Part shown: piece by piece, positions 1-6,279 of the stretch
Layout of the letters: each line of letters begins with the position of its first letter
How positions within the stretch are numbered: position 1 is the stretch's first letter
Position numbers and translations under genes: made by a program
Notes under the pieces: model-generated
The model's database searches: none
What the model saw: only the letters and a program-made list of their open reading frames with translations
Told to the model about the DNA's origin: nothing
NCBI GenBank assembly: GCA_021845555.1
Contig: JAJZVS010000060.1
Coordinates: forward strand, 1 to 13,258
Source: Pseudomonadota bacterium
Lineage (GTDB): Bacteria; Pseudomonadota; Alphaproteobacteria; Acetobacterales; Acetobacteraceae
Direction: 5' to 3'
DNA: 13,258 bases

Positions 1-1
1 A

Positions 2-361
2 CCGGTGGAAGCGGCGCTGGCGTCCGGGCGGGACATGATCTTCGACATCGACTGGCAGGGCTACCGCAGCCTGCGCGCGGCGCTGCCCGGCGACGTGCTC
101 GGGGTCTATCTGCTGCCGCCCGCGCTGGCGGCGCTGGAGGCGCGGCTCGCCGCGCGCGGCGGCGACAGCGCGGCGGAGATCGCCCGGCGCATGGCGCGGG
201 CACGCGATGAAATGTCGCACGCGCCGGAGTTCGATCACGTGGTGGTGAACGACGACCTCGACCGCGCGGTGGAGGACGTGGCCGCCATCCTGCGCGCGGC
301 GCGGCTGGCGACGCCGCGGCTTTCGGGCCTCGGCGGTTTCCTCGCCGGGCTGTCGGGATAA
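2..361 (+). CDS. gmk: Guanylate kinase, C-terminal part (5' end outside window)
   Basis: Guanylate kinase phosphorylates GMP to GDP with ATP in the cytosol, an essential step of purine nucleotide salvage and synthesis. The reading frame is open from the left edge to the TAA at 359-361, giving about 119 residues; the N-terminal part with the P-loop lies upstream of the window. What is visible is typical of the family: the core strand DIDWQG, the arginine-rich lid stretch (EIARRMARARDEM), then APEFDHVVVNDDLDRA, matching the family's conserved FDhvvvNdd segment near the C-terminus. A GTG near the left edge is internal, not the start. It is followed after 18 bases by the stop codon of ribA on the other strand. 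The assignment is strong; only the missing 5' half is unknown. Confidence 0.93.
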   Translation, partial: PVEAALASGRDMIFDIDWQGYRSLRAALPGDVLGVYLLPPALAALEARLAARGGDSAAEIARRMARARDEMSHAPEFDHVVVNDDLDRAVEDVAAILRAARLATPRLSGLGGFLAGLSG

Positions 362-379
362 ATAAGCGCGGCCGCGGCT

Positions 380-1540
380 TCAGCCGAGCAGGTGGCCGAA
401 GCGCCGGGCCTTGGTGGCAAGATAGACGTCGTTGACGCCGTTGGGGGCGAACACGTGCGGCTCCCGCCCGGCGATGTCGATGCCGCAGGCGGCGAGCGCG
501 CGCAGTTTCTCGGGGTTGTTCGTCATCAGGCGCACACGGCGGATGCCCAGTGTTTCCAGCATCGTCGCGGCGATGCGGAAGCTGCGTTCGTCCGCTTCCC
601 AGCCCAGCGCGCGGTTGGCGTCCAGCGTATCAAGGCCATGGTCCTGCAGCGCATAGGCGCGCAGCTTGCTGGCCAGCCCGATGCCGCGGCCTTCCTGCGC
701 CAGATAAAGCAGCACCCCGGCGCCGGCTTCGGCCATGCGCCGGATCGCCCCGCGCAACTGCGGGCCGCAATCGCAGCGCAGGCTGTCCAGCAGATCGCCG
801 GTGAAGCATTCCGAGTGCAGCCGCACCAGCGGCGCGTCCTCCGCCTCCGGCGCGCCGATGACGATGGCGAGGTGGTCCGCCGCGTCGTCGGCGGTGCGGA
901 ACACCACGACACGCGCGTCCTCGGCGCCGCCGAGCGGCACCCGCGCCTCGGTGATGCGCCGCAGCGAGGCCGCCGCCGCGCCGCGATAGGCGAGCACGTC
1001 CTCGGCCGGGACACGCAACAGGCCGGCCGTCGCCGCGCCATCGGCGAGCGGCGCGGCCAGCACCGCGGGCAGCAGCCGGGCGAGCTTCACCAGCGCCAGT
1101 GCCGCCGCCGCCGCGGGCGGAGGGTCTGCCGGCGCGGGCGGTTCGGGGAGATCCTGGTCGAGCGTCGGGTCGGCCAGTCGGCGCAGCGCGTCGGGCACGA
1201 CCAGCGCGGGCGGCAGACGGAGCGCGGCGACGCCGCCGGCGGCGGCGATCGGCCCCGCCAGGAGCGCGGCGGCGCGCGCTGGCGCCAGCACGATCACCGG
1301 CGGCGCCCCGCACAACCAGGCGAATTCCTCAAGCGCCGCCTGGGTCGCGGTTTCCGCTGCGAGCAGGACGAGCGGCGCGGGACCGTCGAGCAGGACGGGA
1401 ATTCCCCGCCGCAGGTCGGAGGTGGCCCGGTGCACCGCCCGCAGCCGCGCGGTCCCCATCGGGGCGGGCGCAAGCGCGGTTTCGGCCGGCGCGGGGGCGC
1501 CCGCCGGCAGGACCGGACGGAGGGAGGAGGGCAGGGTCAT
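380..1540 (-). CDS. ribA: GTP cyclohydrolase II with degenerate DHBP-synthase-like N-terminal domain
   Basis: GTP cyclohydrolase II opens GTP to formate, pyrophosphate and a diaminopyrimidine, the first committed step of riboflavin synthesis. The 386-residue product has an ordinary RibA domain from about residue 205 to the end: zinc ligands C245, C256 and C258 in HSECFTGDLLDSLRCDCG, the catalytic segment QEGRGIGL (282-289), ALQD, and MTNNPEK (339-345). Residues about 35-195 look like a decayed 3,4-dihydroxy-2-butanone-4-phosphate synthase domain: HRATSDLRRGIPVLL and AAETAT are recognisable, but the acidic DDE(N/D)RENEGD active-site loop is absent and a Pro/Ala-rich linker follows. Only GTP cyclohydrolase activity is therefore expected, and a separate RibB should exist elsewhere. 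No clear Shine-Dalgarno precedes the chosen ATG; ATG codon 28 (1459) is an alternative start. No RFN riboswitch is visible upstream. Confidence 0.92.
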   Translation of the reverse strand: MTLPSSLRPVLPAGAPAPAETALAPAPMGTARLRAVHRATSDLRRGIPVLLDGPAPLVLLAAETATQAALEEFAWLCGAPPVIVLAPARAAALLAGPIAAAGGVAALRLPPALVVPDALRRLADPTLDQDLPEPPAPADPPPAAAAALALVKLARLLPAVLAAPLADGAATAGLLRVPAEDVLAYRGAAAASLRRITEARVPLGGAEDARVVVFRTADDAADHLAIVIGAPEAEDAPLVRLHSECFTGDLLDSLRCDCGPQLRGAIRRMAEAGAGVLLYLAQEGRGIGLASKLRAYALQDHGLDTLDANRALGWEADERSFRIAATMLETLGIRRVRLMTNNPEKLRALAACGIDIAGREPHVFAPNGVNDVYLATKARRFGHLLG

Positions 1541-1800
1541 CGATCGGTCACGCGCGCTGCTTCCGCTTCTGGCCTAATTTGGTCATCTTTCCCCCCGATG
1601 TAAGCGCCGACCTCCCGCGCGTGGGGCGCAGGCCGGGCGCATCCGATCGAGTGCACCCGGAGTAGGGGAGAATATGGTAGATCGGAAGGGGGGTGCGATC
1701 TTGGCACGCCGATCGTCCGGCGGACCCGCAGGGGTGCCCCGGTCGGAGGCGGCGCAAAGGCATCGACTTTCCGGCTGCAAGCAGGGACGAGGATCGAAGC

Positions 1801-2535
1801 ATGGCGAATGAGCGACCCATCCTGATCGTGGACGACGACCCCGACCTGAGCCAGATGCTCGCCGAACAGCTGGCGCTGGAGGGCGAATTCGCGGCGGTCG
1901 GCGCCGGCACGCTGGCCGAGGCCGAGCGGCTTCTGGCGGCGCCGGACGCGCGGTTCGACGCCGTGCTGCTCGACGTGGGCATGCCGGATGGCGACGGGCG
2001 GGACTTCTGCATCCGGCTGCGCCGGCTGGGGCATAAGATGCCCATCCTCATGCTGACCGGCTCGGACGCCGAGCGGGACGTGGTGCGCGGGCTCGAGTCC
2101 GGGGCCAACGACTACATCGCCAAGCCGTTCCGCCTGGCCGAGCTGCTCGCCCGGCTGCGCGCCCAGTTGCGCACCTTCGAGAACAGCGAGGACGCGGCGT
2201 TCTCGATCGGTCCCTACACCTTCCGCCCCTCGGCCAAGCTGCTGGTCGATCCCGCCCGCAACCGCCGCATCCGGCTGACCGAGAAAGAGGCGGCGATCCT
2301 GAAGTTCCTGTACCGCGCCGGCTCCCGGTCGGTGGCGCGCCAGGTGCTGCTGGGCGAGGTGTGGGGCTACAACGCCGCGGTGACGACGCACACGCTGGAG
2401 ACGCATATCTACCGGTTGCGCCAGAAGATCGAACCCGACCCCGGCCATTCCCGCCTGCTGCTGACCGAGGGCGGCGGCTACCGGCTCGACCCCGAAGGCC
2501 TGCCGGCGGCGGCGGCGGCGGCGGTGCCCGCCTGA
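1801..2535 (+). CDS. OmpR/PhoB-family two-component response regulator
   Basis: This is a 244-residue DNA-binding response regulator. Residues 6-120 form the receiver domain: acidic pair D11/D12, phosphoacceptor D58 in FDAVLLDVGMPDGDG, T86 in MLTGSD, and K108 in AKPF. Residues about 132-230 form the winged-helix effector domain, with LTEKEAAILKFL, EVWGYN, the recognition-helix segment THTLETHIYRLRQKI and the wing LLTEGGGYRLD. The tail is a low-complexity Ala run encoded by a GCG/CGG triplet repeat (about 2504-2523). The start at 1801 places the receiver's first strand at residue 6; an in-frame ATG at 1693 would add an unconserved basic leader, so I rejected it. A weak purine-rich GGGACGAGG lies upstream. 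No histidine kinase is adjacent, so the partner and target genes are unknown. Confidence 0.9.
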   Translation: MANERPILIVDDDPDLSQMLAEQLALEGEFAAVGAGTLAEAERLLAAPDARFDAVLLDVGMPDGDGRDFCIRLRRLGHKMPILMLTGSDAERDVVRGLESGANDYIAKPFRLAELLARLRAQLRTFENSEDAAFSIGPYTFRPSAKLLVDPARNRRIRLTEKEAAILKFLYRAGSRSVARQVLLGEVWGYNAAVTTHTLETHIYRLRQKIEPDPGHSRLLLTEGGGYRLDPEGLPAAAAAAVPA

Positions 2536-2552
2536 TCGCGCCCGCCTGATCG
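2526..2552. repeat. Tandem 13-base duplication at the response-regulator stop codon
   Basis: The 13-mer GCCCGCCTGATCG occurs at 2526-2538 and again at 2540-2552, one base apart. The first copy holds the TGA stop of the response regulator; the second supplies part of the left arm of the terminator hairpin. It looks like a slippage duplication at the 3' end of the gene. Confidence 0.8.
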
Positions 2553-2583
2553 TGGCGGCCGGCGCCCCGGCGGCCGCGATCAG
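2546..2583. terminator. Two-way hairpin terminator between the response regulator and xth
   Basis: An inverted repeat with 17-base arms (2546-2562 and 2567-2583) around the loop CGCC lies between two converging genes. Fifteen pairs are Watson-Crick, one is a G-U pair and one (G57/G72) is a mismatch. The right arm contains the TGA stop of xth. There is no T tail on either side, which is common for terminators in very GC-rich genomes. That it terminates transcription is inferred from its position and stability. Confidence 0.65.
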
Positions 2584-3386
2584 GGAGCCAGTTCGACGCA
2601 GACCGGGACGTGGTCCGATCCCTGCGGCCAGTCGCGCGCGTCCTTCAGCACGATCTGCCGGCGCAGCGCCCCGGCAAGATCGGGCGTGACCCACACATGA
2701 TCGAGCCGCCGGCCGCGGTCCGAGGCCCGCCAGTCGCGGTTGCGGTACGACCACCATGTATACAGCTTCTCGTCTGCCGGCACGAAGTGGCGGACCGCAT
2801 CGACGAACCCCTCCGCCTGCCAGGCCGCGAGTCCGGTCGTTTCCGGCGGGGTGTGGCTGACCACCCCGAGCAGCTGCTTGTGGTTCCACACGTCATGTTC
2901 CAGCGGCGCGATATTCAGGTCGCCCACCAGCACGGCGCGGGCAAGATCCGTGCGCGCGGCGAAATACGCCCGCGCCTCGGCGATGAAGTCGAGCTTGTGG
3001 CCGTATTTGGGGTTCGCTTCCCGGTCGGGGATGTCGCCGCCGGCGGGAACGTAGAAATCGTGCAGCTCGATCGGCCCGCCGGGGACATCCACGCTGACCG
3101 CCAGATGCCGGCAGTCGCTCTTGCCGCACCAGTCCGGTGCGTCGTCCAGCACCGCGATGGGGCGGCGCGACAGGATCGCCACGCCGTTGTAGCCCTTCAT
3201 GCCGCGCCACGCCGCGAACGGGTAGCCGAGCGCGGCCGGCGCCTCGGTTGGGAACAGCGCGTCCGGGACCTTGGTCTCCTGCAGGCAGATGACGTCCGGA
3301 TCGAGCGCCGCCGCCAGTTCCTTCAGCAGCGGCAGCCGGAGGCGGAACGAGTTGATGTTCCAGGTGGCGATCCGGAGCGCCGCCAT
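2580..3386 (-). CDS. xth: Exodeoxyribonuclease III (AP endonuclease, EEP family)
   Basis: Exonuclease III-type enzymes cut DNA 5' of abasic sites and trim damaged 3' ends in base-excision repair. The 268-residue length is normal for the family. Signature residues are present in order: WNINS (10-13), the metal-binding E37 in LQETK, YNGVAILSR (66-74), the FYVPAGG loop, D156 and N158 in GDLNIAP, the WWSYR segment, RRLDHVWVT with D229, and the terminal SDHVP with D258/H259. The ATG at 3386 puts the first strand (LRIATWN) right at the N-terminus. Its A is also the last base of the upstream gene's TGA, so the two genes are probably translationally coupled. A longer open frame running upstream to 4424 is a shadow of neighbouring genes and was not used. 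Confidence 0.95.
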   Translation of the reverse strand: MAALRIATWNINSFRLRLPLLKELAAALDPDVICLQETKVPDALFPTEAPAALGYPFAAWRGMKGYNGVAILSRRPIAVLDDAPDWCGKSDCRHLAVSVDVPGGPIELHDFYVPAGGDIPDREANPKYGHKLDFIAEARAYFAARTDLARAVLVGDLNIAPLEHDVWNHKQLLGVVSHTPPETTGLAAWQAEGFVDAVRHFVPADEKLYTWWSYRNRDWRASDRGRRLDHVWVTPDLAGALRRQIVLKDARDWPQGSDHVPVCVELAP

Positions 3387-4072
3387 CAGACGATCCGGGT
3401 ACGGACCGTGCCCACGCCCTCGACCTCGCCTTCCAGCAGATCGCCGCGGCCGACCGCGGCGACACCCTCGGGCGTGCCGGTGAAGATCAGGTCGCCGGGG
3501 GCGAGCCGCACCAGCCGCGAGAGATGGGCGATGGTTTCCGACACGCTCCAGATCAGGTGCGTCAGGTCGGACTCCTGGCGGATCTTGCCGTTCACCTTGA
3601 GCGCGATGCGCCCGCGCGCCGGATGGCCGATGCGCGCGGCGGGCACCAGCAGGCCGATCGGGCCGGAGTGGTCGAAGCCTTTGCCCATGTCCCAGGGCTT
3701 GCCTTCTTTCTTGGCCTGGCCTTGCAGGTCGCGCCGCGTCAGGTCGAGGCCGGCGGCGTAGCCCCACACATGCGCGAGCGCGTCGGCCACCGCGATGTCG
3801 GCGCCGCCCTCGCCCAGCGCCACCACCAGTTCCATCTCGTGATGCAGGTCGGAGGTGGCGGGCGGATAGGGCGTGTCGGCGCCGTCCGTCACCAGCGCAT
3901 CGGCCGGTTTCATGAAGAAGAACGGCGGCTCGCGATCGGGATCGCTGCCCATCTCGCGGGCGTGCGCGGCGTAGTTCCGACCGACGCAGAACACCCGGCG
4001 GACCGGAAAGGCACCGCCGCCGGCGACCGGGATCGCGGGCGTGGCGGGGGGAGGCAGGACGAACTCGACCAT
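3386..4072 (-). CDS. Fumarylacetoacetate hydrolase (FAH) family protein
   Basis: A 228-residue FAH-fold protein, the length of short bacterial members such as fumarylpyruvate hydrolases and acylpyruvases. These Mg/Mn-dependent enzymes cleave C-C bonds in or decarboxylate beta-diketo acids, often at the end of aromatic breakdown. Visible family signatures are [14 protein letters not shown] (25-38), FFFMKP (51-56), the metal ligands E79 and E81 in [11 protein letters not shown] with D110 in [18 protein letters not shown] (131-140), and [12 protein letters not shown] (193-204). The start at 4072 follows AGGA by about six bases; an upstream in-frame ATG at 4168 would add a basic, unconserved leader that runs back through the divergent promoter region. 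The gene ends on the start codon of xth. No aromatic-degradation genes are adjacent, so the substrate cannot be named. Confidence 0.88.
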   Translation of the reverse strand: MVEFVLPPPATPAIPVAGGGAFPVRRVFCVGRNYAAHAREMGSDPDREPPFFFMKPADALVTDGADTPYPPATSDLHHEMELVVALGEGGADIAVADALAHVWGYAAGLDLTRRDLQGQAKKEGKPWDMGKGFDHSGPIGLLVPAARIGHPARGRIALKVNGKIRQESDLTHLIWSVSETIAHLSRLVRLAPGDLIFTGTPEGVAAVGRGDLLEGEVEGVGTVRTRIV

Positions 4073-4173
4073 GGTATTCCTGACACTGCTGCGGTGGCGC
4101 AGGATAGCTTCCCGCCGCCGGCCTGACCACCGGGGAACGATCCGGCGGGGGACAATCCGTCGGAGCATGCGCG

Positions 4174-4866
4174 ATGTGCGGCCGATATGCGTCCACCCTG
4201 CCCGCCGAGGCGCTGGCGCGGATCTTCGCCACCGCGCCGGCGGGGCGGGAGATTCCGCCGCGCTGGAACGTGGCGCCGGGGCAGGAGGCGCCGGTGGTGC
4301 GCCGCCATCCCACCGGCGGCGCGCGCCGGCTCGATCTGTTGCGCTGGGGGCTGGTGCCGCATTGGACGGCCGATCCGAAAACCGGCCGCCACCCGATCAA
4401 CGCCCGCGCCGAGACCGCGCCCACCGCGCCGATGTTCCGCGACGCCTTCGCCCGCCGGCGCTGCCTGGTGCCGGCGGCGGCGTTCTACGAGTGGCAGGCG
4501 CCGCCGGCCGGCGCGACGGGCAAGCCGCCCTCCAAGCTGCCCCCCAAGCTGCCCTGGGCGATCGCACGCGCGGACGGCGCGCCGCTGGCGTTCGCCGGCC
4601 TGTGGGAAGGCTGGCGCGGACCGGACGGCGCGGTGCTGCGCAGCTTCGTCATCCTGACCACCCCGGCCAATGCCGCGATCGCGCCGATCCACGAACGGAT
4701 GCCGGCGATCCTGGAGCCGGAAGCGTGGCCGCTATGGCTGGGCGAGACCGAGGGGGACGCGACGGGGCTGCTCCGCCCGTCCGCGGCGCCGCTGCGGCTG
4801 TGGCGGGTTTCCACGGCGGTGAACAGCCCGGCCCATGACGGGGCGGCGCTGCTGGACGCGGTCTGA
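4174..4866 (+). CDS. SRAP-family abasic-site DNA-protein crosslinking protein (HMCES/YedK type)
   Basis: SRAP proteins bind abasic sites in single-stranded DNA and form a covalent thiazolidine link through their N-terminal cysteine, shielding the lesion. The 230-residue product has the whole active site: MCGRY with C2, the nucleotide-pocket N76 in INARAE (75-80), E106 in FYEW (104-107), and H173 in PIHERMP. WNVAPGQ and LRWGLVPHW are further family hallmarks. The start is fixed because Cys2 must become residue 1 after methionine removal; another ATG nine bases upstream would destroy this. GGAG lies about nine bases before the ATG. A Pro/Lys-rich insertion (about 109-127, [10 protein letters not shown]) sits after the FYEW strand. 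It diverges from the FAH-xth pair across 101 bases, so two proteins acting on abasic sites are close neighbours. Confidence 0.93.
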   Translation: MCGRYASTLPAEALARIFATAPAGREIPPRWNVAPGQEAPVVRRHPTGGARRLDLLRWGLVPHWTADPKTGRHPINARAETAPTAPMFRDAFARRRCLVPAAAFYEWQAPPAGATGKPPSKLPPKLPWAIARADGAPLAFAGLWEGWRGPDGAVLRSFVILTTPANAAIAPIHERMPAILEPEAWPLWLGETEGDATGLLRPSAAPLRLWRVSTAVNSPAHDGAALLDAV

Positions 4867-4954
4867 GCCGAGCCACCCCGACGACGGCCCCACGGGTACC
4901 GGATCCCAGGATCGCGGCTCGGTTCCCGCGGGCGGAGCGGAGTCTCTCGGGGCG

Positions 4955-4977
4955 CGCCGGCGTTAACCGGCGGTTAG
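4955..4977. promoter_or_regulatory. CtrA-box-like site and small hairpin upstream of the secreted-protein gene
   Basis: The spacer between the SRAP gene and the secreted-protein gene holds TTAA (4963-4966), seven bases, then TTAG (4974-4977). This is one base away from the alphaproteobacterial CtrA consensus TTAA-N7-TTAA and lies about 44 bases before the start at 5021. The same segment has a perfect 6-base inverted repeat, CGCCGG/CCGGCG (4955-4960 and 4967-4972). In such GC-rich DNA the two T/A-rich blocks stand out, but one imperfect site is weak evidence. Confidence 0.25.
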
Positions 4978-5020
4978 GGTCCGAGGCGCACGGTCGCGCA
5001 AACGGAACAGGAACACGGAC

Positions 5021-5668
5021 ATGGCCGAGCGTGCAAGCGGATGTGGCAAAGGCACCATGCGGGCCGCCGCGCTCGCCGCTGGGCTGCTTGCCGGGAGCGG
5101 CCTCGCCCCGCCCGGCACCGCCTGGGCCGGGGCCGGCTCCAGCGGGCCGGGTCGGTTCGCTATCATGGGGGTGCGTCTCTACATGACGGCCGCGCAGGCC
5201 GCGGCGGTGCTGCGCGTGCAGGCTCCGGCGATCGGGCGCACCACCCATGCGTGCGCCGCGGCCCCGGCGGCCCGCTGCACGGGCCTGCTACGCGCACGCG
5301 TGCCGGATGGGGTGCTGACGGTCCGCTTCCTGGACAATCCGCCGGGCCCTGCCGCCGCGAGCGAAACCGCCTGGCGGATCACGCTGCAACTCGACCCGCG
5401 ACAGGCCGCCGACCCGCGCGCCCTGCGCGCGGGAGCGGAGGCGCATTACGGCGCCCCGAGCAGCCGTCGCCCACTGCTCTGGTGCGCCGCCCCGGCGCCC
5501 ACCGGCGGCGGCTGCGCCGCGGACCGGCCGCGGCTGCGCCTGACCGACGCGACGAACGCGCCAAGCGTGCTGCGGCTGAGCGATCCTGGTCTGGCCGCGC
5601 GGAACGCCAGGCAAGGCGCTATCGGCGGGCGTAGTTCCCCGCTGCCGGCCGTAGCACCAGGGGGCTGA
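5021..5668 (+). CDS. Small secreted protein of unknown function
   Basis: I do not recognise a named family. The 215-residue product begins with a Sec-type signal peptide: a short basic n-region (K10, R14), a hydrophobic Ala/Leu/Gly core (about 15-30) and a cleavage-type AWA before G37. A mature periplasmic protein of about 179 residues is expected. It carries the segment MGVRLYMTAAQAAAVL (49-64), resembling the 'G-x-x-x-G-M-T-x-x-x-A-x-x-x-L' helix entry seen in BamE/SmpA-like folds, and later a HYGAPS motif. Four cysteines (78, 86, 155, 165) could form two disulfides. AGGA about ten bases upstream supports the start at 5021; ATG at 5057, preceded by AAAGG, is an equally possible start. The 3' end overlaps the opposite-strand membrane gene by 50 bases. 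Confidence 0.65.
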   Translation: MAERASGCGKGTMRAAALAAGLLAGSGLAPPGTAWAGAGSSGPGRFAIMGVRLYMTAAQAAAVLRVQAPAIGRTTHACAAAPAARCTGLLRARVPDGVLTVRFLDNPPGPAAASETAWRITLQLDPRQAADPRALRAGAEAHYGAPSSRRPLLWCAAPAPTGGGCAADRPRLRLTDATNAPSVLRLSDPGLAARNARQGAIGGRSSPLPAVAPGG

Positions 5669-6059
5669 ATATCCCCACCCCGATCCCCCAGGTGGCATTG
5701 ATGAGCGTGGAAATCAGGATCACCCCGGTGGCCCCGCCGAACGCGAGCGGCAGACCCTTGATCGCAGGAACCAGGAACAGCGCCCCGAGCTCGGCGATCA
5801 GCCCCAGGACCAGCCCCTGGAACCACATGCCGCGCGCCGGCAGGCGGGGAAAGATCAAGCCGAAGGCGGCGCCGTAAAGACCACCCCAGAAGCAGAAATC
5901 GTAGATGCGCGGCACGCCGAACGGTGGCACCGGCGCGGTCGGAAAGGCGGGCGGCATCAGGCCGAGGGCGTGGAGCAGCGCCCACATGCCCTGGTGGAAC
6001 ACCAGGACGGACACCGCCCCAGCGGCGAAGCCAGCACCGGCACGACGTGCAAATCCCAT
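5619..6059 (-). CDS. Conserved small integral membrane protein, four predicted helices
   Basis: A 146-residue hydrophobic protein with no recognised catalytic motif. Predicted membrane segments are about 8-33 (GAGFAAGAVSVLVFHQGMW and on), 55-70 (FCFWGGLYGAAFGLIF), 79-100 (containing LVLGLIAELGALFLVPA) and 107-131 (containing GVILISTLINATWGIGVGIF). Short polar loops such as PPFGVPRIYDF separate them. The start at 6059 is well supported by AGGGAGG about nine bases upstream; longer readings with an in-frame ATG at 6176 run through a direct repeat in the spacer. Similar short proteins of unknown role are, as far as I recall, common in Rhodospirillales. It diverges from the acyl-CoA ligase operon and converges with, and overlaps, the secreted-protein gene. 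Confidence 0.72.
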   Translation of the reverse strand: MGFARRAGAGFAAGAVSVLVFHQGMWALLHALGLMPPAFPTAPVPPFGVPRIYDFCFWGGLYGAAFGLIFPRLPARGMWFQGLVLGLIAELGALFLVPAIKGLPLAFGGATGVILISTLINATWGIGVGIFSPLVLRPAAGNYARR

Positions 6060-6099
6060 GGTCTGGGCCTCCCTGTGCCGAAGGTTGGGCACCTCCCGG

Positions 6100-6135
6100 C
6101 CAGACTGGCAAGAGATACCAGACTGGCAAGGGACC
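6100..6135. repeat. Two direct 18-base repeat units in a divergent promoter region
   Basis: CCAGACTGGCAAG occurs at 6100-6112 and again at 6118-6130, a period of 18 bases; the units differ only in their last few bases (AGATA versus GGACC). They lie in the 220-base spacer between the membrane-protein gene (-) and the acyl-CoA ligase operon (+). Repeats close to two helical turns apart in such a place are candidate regulator binding sites. Read on the minus strand each contains TTGCCA, a possible -35-like word, but no good -10 follows. I see nothing else recognisable in this spacer. Confidence 0.55.
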
Positions 6136-6279
6136 GCTGTGCACGATCCAGCGACCACCCGACTGTCGCCGGGCACAACACGACGGACCGCCAGGGGGCC
6201 ATCGCCCGGTCTTGCCGCCCGCGCCGGTCAAGGCCATGATTCCGACCGGGAACGCCACAAGCAAAAGGCCCGGGCGGCG

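Noticed and set aside
392..1603. A 403-codon plus-strand open frame over ribA
   Set aside because: It is fully antisense to ribA and its Arg/Gln/Gly-rich product has no recognisable motif.
1541..1800. FMN (RFN) riboswitch upstream of ribA
   Set aside because: I looked for conserved RFN blocks in the ribA leader on the minus strand and saw none; the short G run there is not enough.
2504..2523. CGG/GCG triplet run as a possible contingency repeat
   Set aside because: It encodes the Ala-rich tail of the response regulator in frame; a three-base unit cannot switch the frame, and such runs are common at this base composition.
2580..4424. A 614-codon minus-strand frame that would fuse xth to a long N-terminal extension
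   Set aside because: The extension is an out-of-frame reading of the FAH gene and antisense of the SRAP gene. Xth alone has the normal family length and a coupled start at 3386.
4865..4925. Long inverted repeat GAGCCGAGCC / GGCTCGGTTC after the SRAP gene
   Set aside because: The arms are short (10 bases, one G-T pair) and 41 bases apart, so a terminator call is not well supported.
6100..6135. CRISPR-like repeat
   Set aside because: Only two short copies with a five-base gap, no spacers and no cas genes in the window.
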